64,000 nucleotides of DNA from assembly GCA_963837445.1 (NCBI GenBank), contig CAWINK010000016.1, forward strand, positions 372,001 through 436,000. The letters are read 5' to 3'. The position numbers and the translations under genes were made by a program. Below are positions 62,097 to 64,000 of this stretch, in pieces (positions within the stretch are counted from its first letter, which is position 1; every line of letters starts with the position of its first letter). This DNA comes from JACVRW01 sp963837445. GTDB lineage: Bacteria; Actinomycetota; Thermoleophilia; Solirubrobacterales; Thermoleophilaceae. Under the pieces are notes generated by a model. That model saw only the letters and a list, made by a program, of their open reading frames with translations. It had not been told where the DNA came from and made no database searches.

Positions 62097-64000
62097 CCCT
62101 CGCCGCCGGGACCTGCGCCGCCTCCGTCTCCCTCTCCGGTGGGCGGCGGGGTGGCCGGCGGGGCCGGCGTCGGCTCCGCCTCGGGCTCGGGCGCAGGCTG
62201 CTGCGGCTGCTCGTTCTGATCGCCGCCGTCCTGGTCGCCGCCGCCCTCGTCGGCGGGTGCGGTCTCCGTGGGAGCCGCCTGCTCGGCCGGCGGCACGTCC
62301 GTGGGCGCGACCGGGAGGGCCGGCGCGACCCCGTCCTCGTCCTCGTCGTTGGCCTGGCGCGCGAGCCGGCGCTCGGCGCGCATGTCCAGCCATGACGCCA
62401 TGAAGTCGTGGAAGATCTCAGCCGGGTAGGTGCCTCCGGCCACGGGGCTGCCGGCGTGCTCGAACTCCATGGGCTGGAGCTTGTCCGCGTACCCGACCCA
62501 GATCGCGACGGTCATGTCGTCGTTGCCGCCCACGAACCAGGCGTCGCCGTAGTTCTCGGTGGTGCCGGTCTTGCCCCAGATGAACTCGTCGCCCACCTGC
62601 GCGGCCTTGCCCGTGCCGCCGCTGACGACGAGCCCGAGCATGTCCTTGGCGACCTGGCCCACCTTGGCCGGGAAGACTCGTTCCCTCCGAACCTGGTTCG
62701 TGGTGACCGATCCGTTGCCGTGTTCGACACTCTGGATCGCCACCGGCCCGGTCTCGTTGGGGGCCAGACTGCCTGACACGCGTTCGCCGTCGTTCGCGAT
62801 CGTGGAGTAGGCGTAGGCCATTTCGAGCGGCGTGACGCCCTCCTTGAGGCCACCGAGCAGCATCGCCGGGTTGGTGGAGACGTTGGTCCGGATGCCCATG
62901 TCCTCCGCCAGCGCCGCCACGCGACGCGGCTTCACCTTCATGCCGAGCTCGGCGAAGACGGAGTTGTCGGAGCTGGACGTGGCCGACCACAGCGAGGCCG
63001 TCCCGAGGTACGAGTCGTCGTAGTTCGACACGTCGAACCTCACCTTTTGGCCGCGCCCGTTCTTCGAGTAGAGCGTCTTGGGCTGGGAGGCCCAGGAGCT
63101 GTTCGGGTCGATTCCATCCTCGAGCGCGCGCGCGAGGATGAACGGCTTGAACGCCGATCCGGGCTGGCGGTGGCCGTTCGTCGCGAGGTTGAACGGGCGG
63201 GCGTTGAAGTCCGACCCGCCGACCATGGCGCGTACCTCGCCCGTGCTGTTCTTGATTGCGACCAGAGCGGCATCCGGGCCCACGCCCGCGAGCCGGCCCA
63301 CGATCGCGCTCTCGGCCGCCTGCTGGAGCTCCGGGTCGATGGTCGTCTTCACGTCGAGCCCACCCGCGAACACCTTGCCCGGCGGGTAGATGGCCAGCAG
63401 GTGCTCCGTCATCCAGGAGGTGAAGTACGGCTGCTGGGACTCGCTGTTCGGCGGGTCGATGTCGTCCTCGGCCGGCAGGCTCTGGCGTATCGCCGCCGCA
63501 TACTGCCCCTGGGTGATGGTCTTCATCTCGAGCATGCGCTGGAGCACGGCGTTGCGGCGAGCGGTGGCGGCCTGCGGGTGCTGCACCGGGTCGTACATCG
63601 AGGGCGACGCGATCATCCCGGAGAGCAGGGCGGCCTCGTGAGGCGCCACGTCGATCGCCTCGCGCGCGTCGGGGTCCTGCTCCTCCTCCACGACCGGCGG
63701 CGTGTAGCTCACGCCGGAGTCGTCGGCGCCCGCCCGCTCGTCCGGCTCGTCGCCGTCGCCGAAGTAGGTGCGCACGGCGGCCTCGACCCCGTAGGCGCCA
63801 TTCCCGAAGTAGACGGTGTTGAGGTACTGGGTGAGGATCTTGTCCTTCGGCCACTGCCGCTCGAGGTGATAGGCGAGCGCCGCCTCGCGCAGCTTCTGGA
63901 ACACCGAGCGGTCGCCCTGTGCATCGAGGGCGTTCTTCACGAACTGCTGGGTGATCGTCGAACCACCCTGCGCGGCGCGCCGCTGGAGCACGTCCTGCAC
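62093..64000 (-). CDS. Class A penicillin-binding protein (transglycosylase/transpeptidase), partial
   Basis: The C-terminal 635 residues of a bifunctional PBP; the N terminus runs off the window edge. The transglycosylase domain is cut early and begins with GGSTITQQFVKNAL. Other glycosyltransferase segments are KILTQYLNTVYFGNGAYGVE and HEAALLSGMIASPSMYDP. Transpeptidase motifs are SxxK in QPGSAFKPF, SxN in SSSDNSVFAE and KTG in WGKTGTTENYG. A linker of about 70 residues rich in Pro, Glu, Ala, Gln and Gly ends the protein. It polymerises and cross-links peptidoglycan outside the membrane. Confidence 0.94.
   Translation of the reverse strand: MQDVLQRRAAQGGSTITQQFVKNALDAQGDRSVFQKLREAALAYHLERQWPKDKILTQYLNTVYFGNGAYGVEAAVRTYFGDGDEPDERAGADDSGVSYTPPVVEEEQDPDAREAIDVAPHEAALLSGMIASPSMYDPVQHPQAATARRNAVLQRMLEMKTITQGQYAAAIRQSLPAEDDIDPPNSESQQPYFTSWMTEHLLAIYPPGKVFAGGLDVKTTIDPELQQAAESAIVGRLAGVGPDAALVAIKNSTGEVRAMVGGSDFNARPFNLATNGHRQPGSAFKPFILARALEDGIDPNSSWASQPKTLYSKNGRGQKVRFDVSNYDDSYLGTASLWSATSSSDNSVFAELGMKVKPRRVAALAEDMGIRTNVSTNPAMLLGGLKEGVTPLEMAYAYSTIANDGERVSGSLAPNETGPVAIQSVEHGNGSVTTNQVRRERVFPAKVGQVAKDMLGLVVSGGTGKAAQVGDEFIWGKTGTTENYGDAWFVGGNDDMTVAIWVGYADKLQPMEFEHAGSPVAGGTYPAEIFHDFMASWLDMRAERRLARQANDEDEDGVAPALPVAPTDVPPAEQAAPTETAPADEGGGDQDGGDQNEQPQQPAPEPEAEPTPAPPATPPPTGEGDGGGAGPGGEG

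Overview
The window is a very GC-rich, densely packed chromosomal segment of a free-living, prototrophic actinobacterium. Six tandem Mce proteins, a complete-looking menaquinone gene set, a GatCAB amidotransferase, GTG/TTG starts and ATGA/GTGA/TTGA gene overlaps all point to Actinobacteria. A deep-branching class such as Thermoleophilia (Solirubrobacterales) is my best guess from gene families; it is an inference, not proof. No rRNA, tRNA, CRISPR array, transposase or prophage was seen. No gene-free stretch exceeds about 210 bases.

Layout. 1-4.4 kb: cysK end and cysE, an AbiEi/DUF559 protein, a queuosine salvage gene, and a two-gene ABC-2 exporter. 4.4-7.2 kb: a PcrA/UvrD helicase interrupted by a 217-residue mini-intein. 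7.2-17 kb: folD, small membrane proteins, gatCAB, SRPBCC protein, NDH-2, GNAT and short genes. 17-19.3 kb: ilvBN. 19.3-20.8 kb: menF. 20.9-29.5 kb: six mce genes with no YrbE permease genes. 30-35.3 kb: menD, menH, menC-menA-menB. 35.8-42.8 kb: ilvC, a class V aminotransferase with serA, and the cystathionine genes. 44-57.6 kb: leuA behind a leucine-rich leader peptide, a regulator-leuC-leuD-methyltransferase operon, a REC-EAL protein, and leuB-ilvE-cimA. 57.6-64 kb: DegT aminotransferase, DUF1428, GNAT, argH, an alkyladenine glycosylase, and the C-terminal part of a class A penicillin-binding protein.

How the genes fit together. Most of valine, leucine and isoleucine synthesis is present but scattered (ilvBN, ilvC, leuA, leuCD, leuB, ilvE); cimA suggests isoleucine can be made from pyruvate through citramalate. 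ilvD is not in the window. menF, D, H, C, B and A give most of the menaquinone pathway, and an NDH-2-type dehydrogenase could feed that quinone pool. serA, cysE/cysK and the two cystathionine enzymes connect serine, cysteine and methionine metabolism.

Gene expression. A TANNNT hexamer sits 7-10 bases before many start codons on both strands, so leaderless mRNAs appear to be common. Genes with a real 5' leader (ilvB, leuA, DUF1428 gene) stand out. Seven genes carry about fifteen single-base indels, ten of them between 19.4 and 21.6 kb. They break conserved genes while leaving the downstream reading frames perfectly conserved, so sequencing or assembly error is more likely than gene decay.
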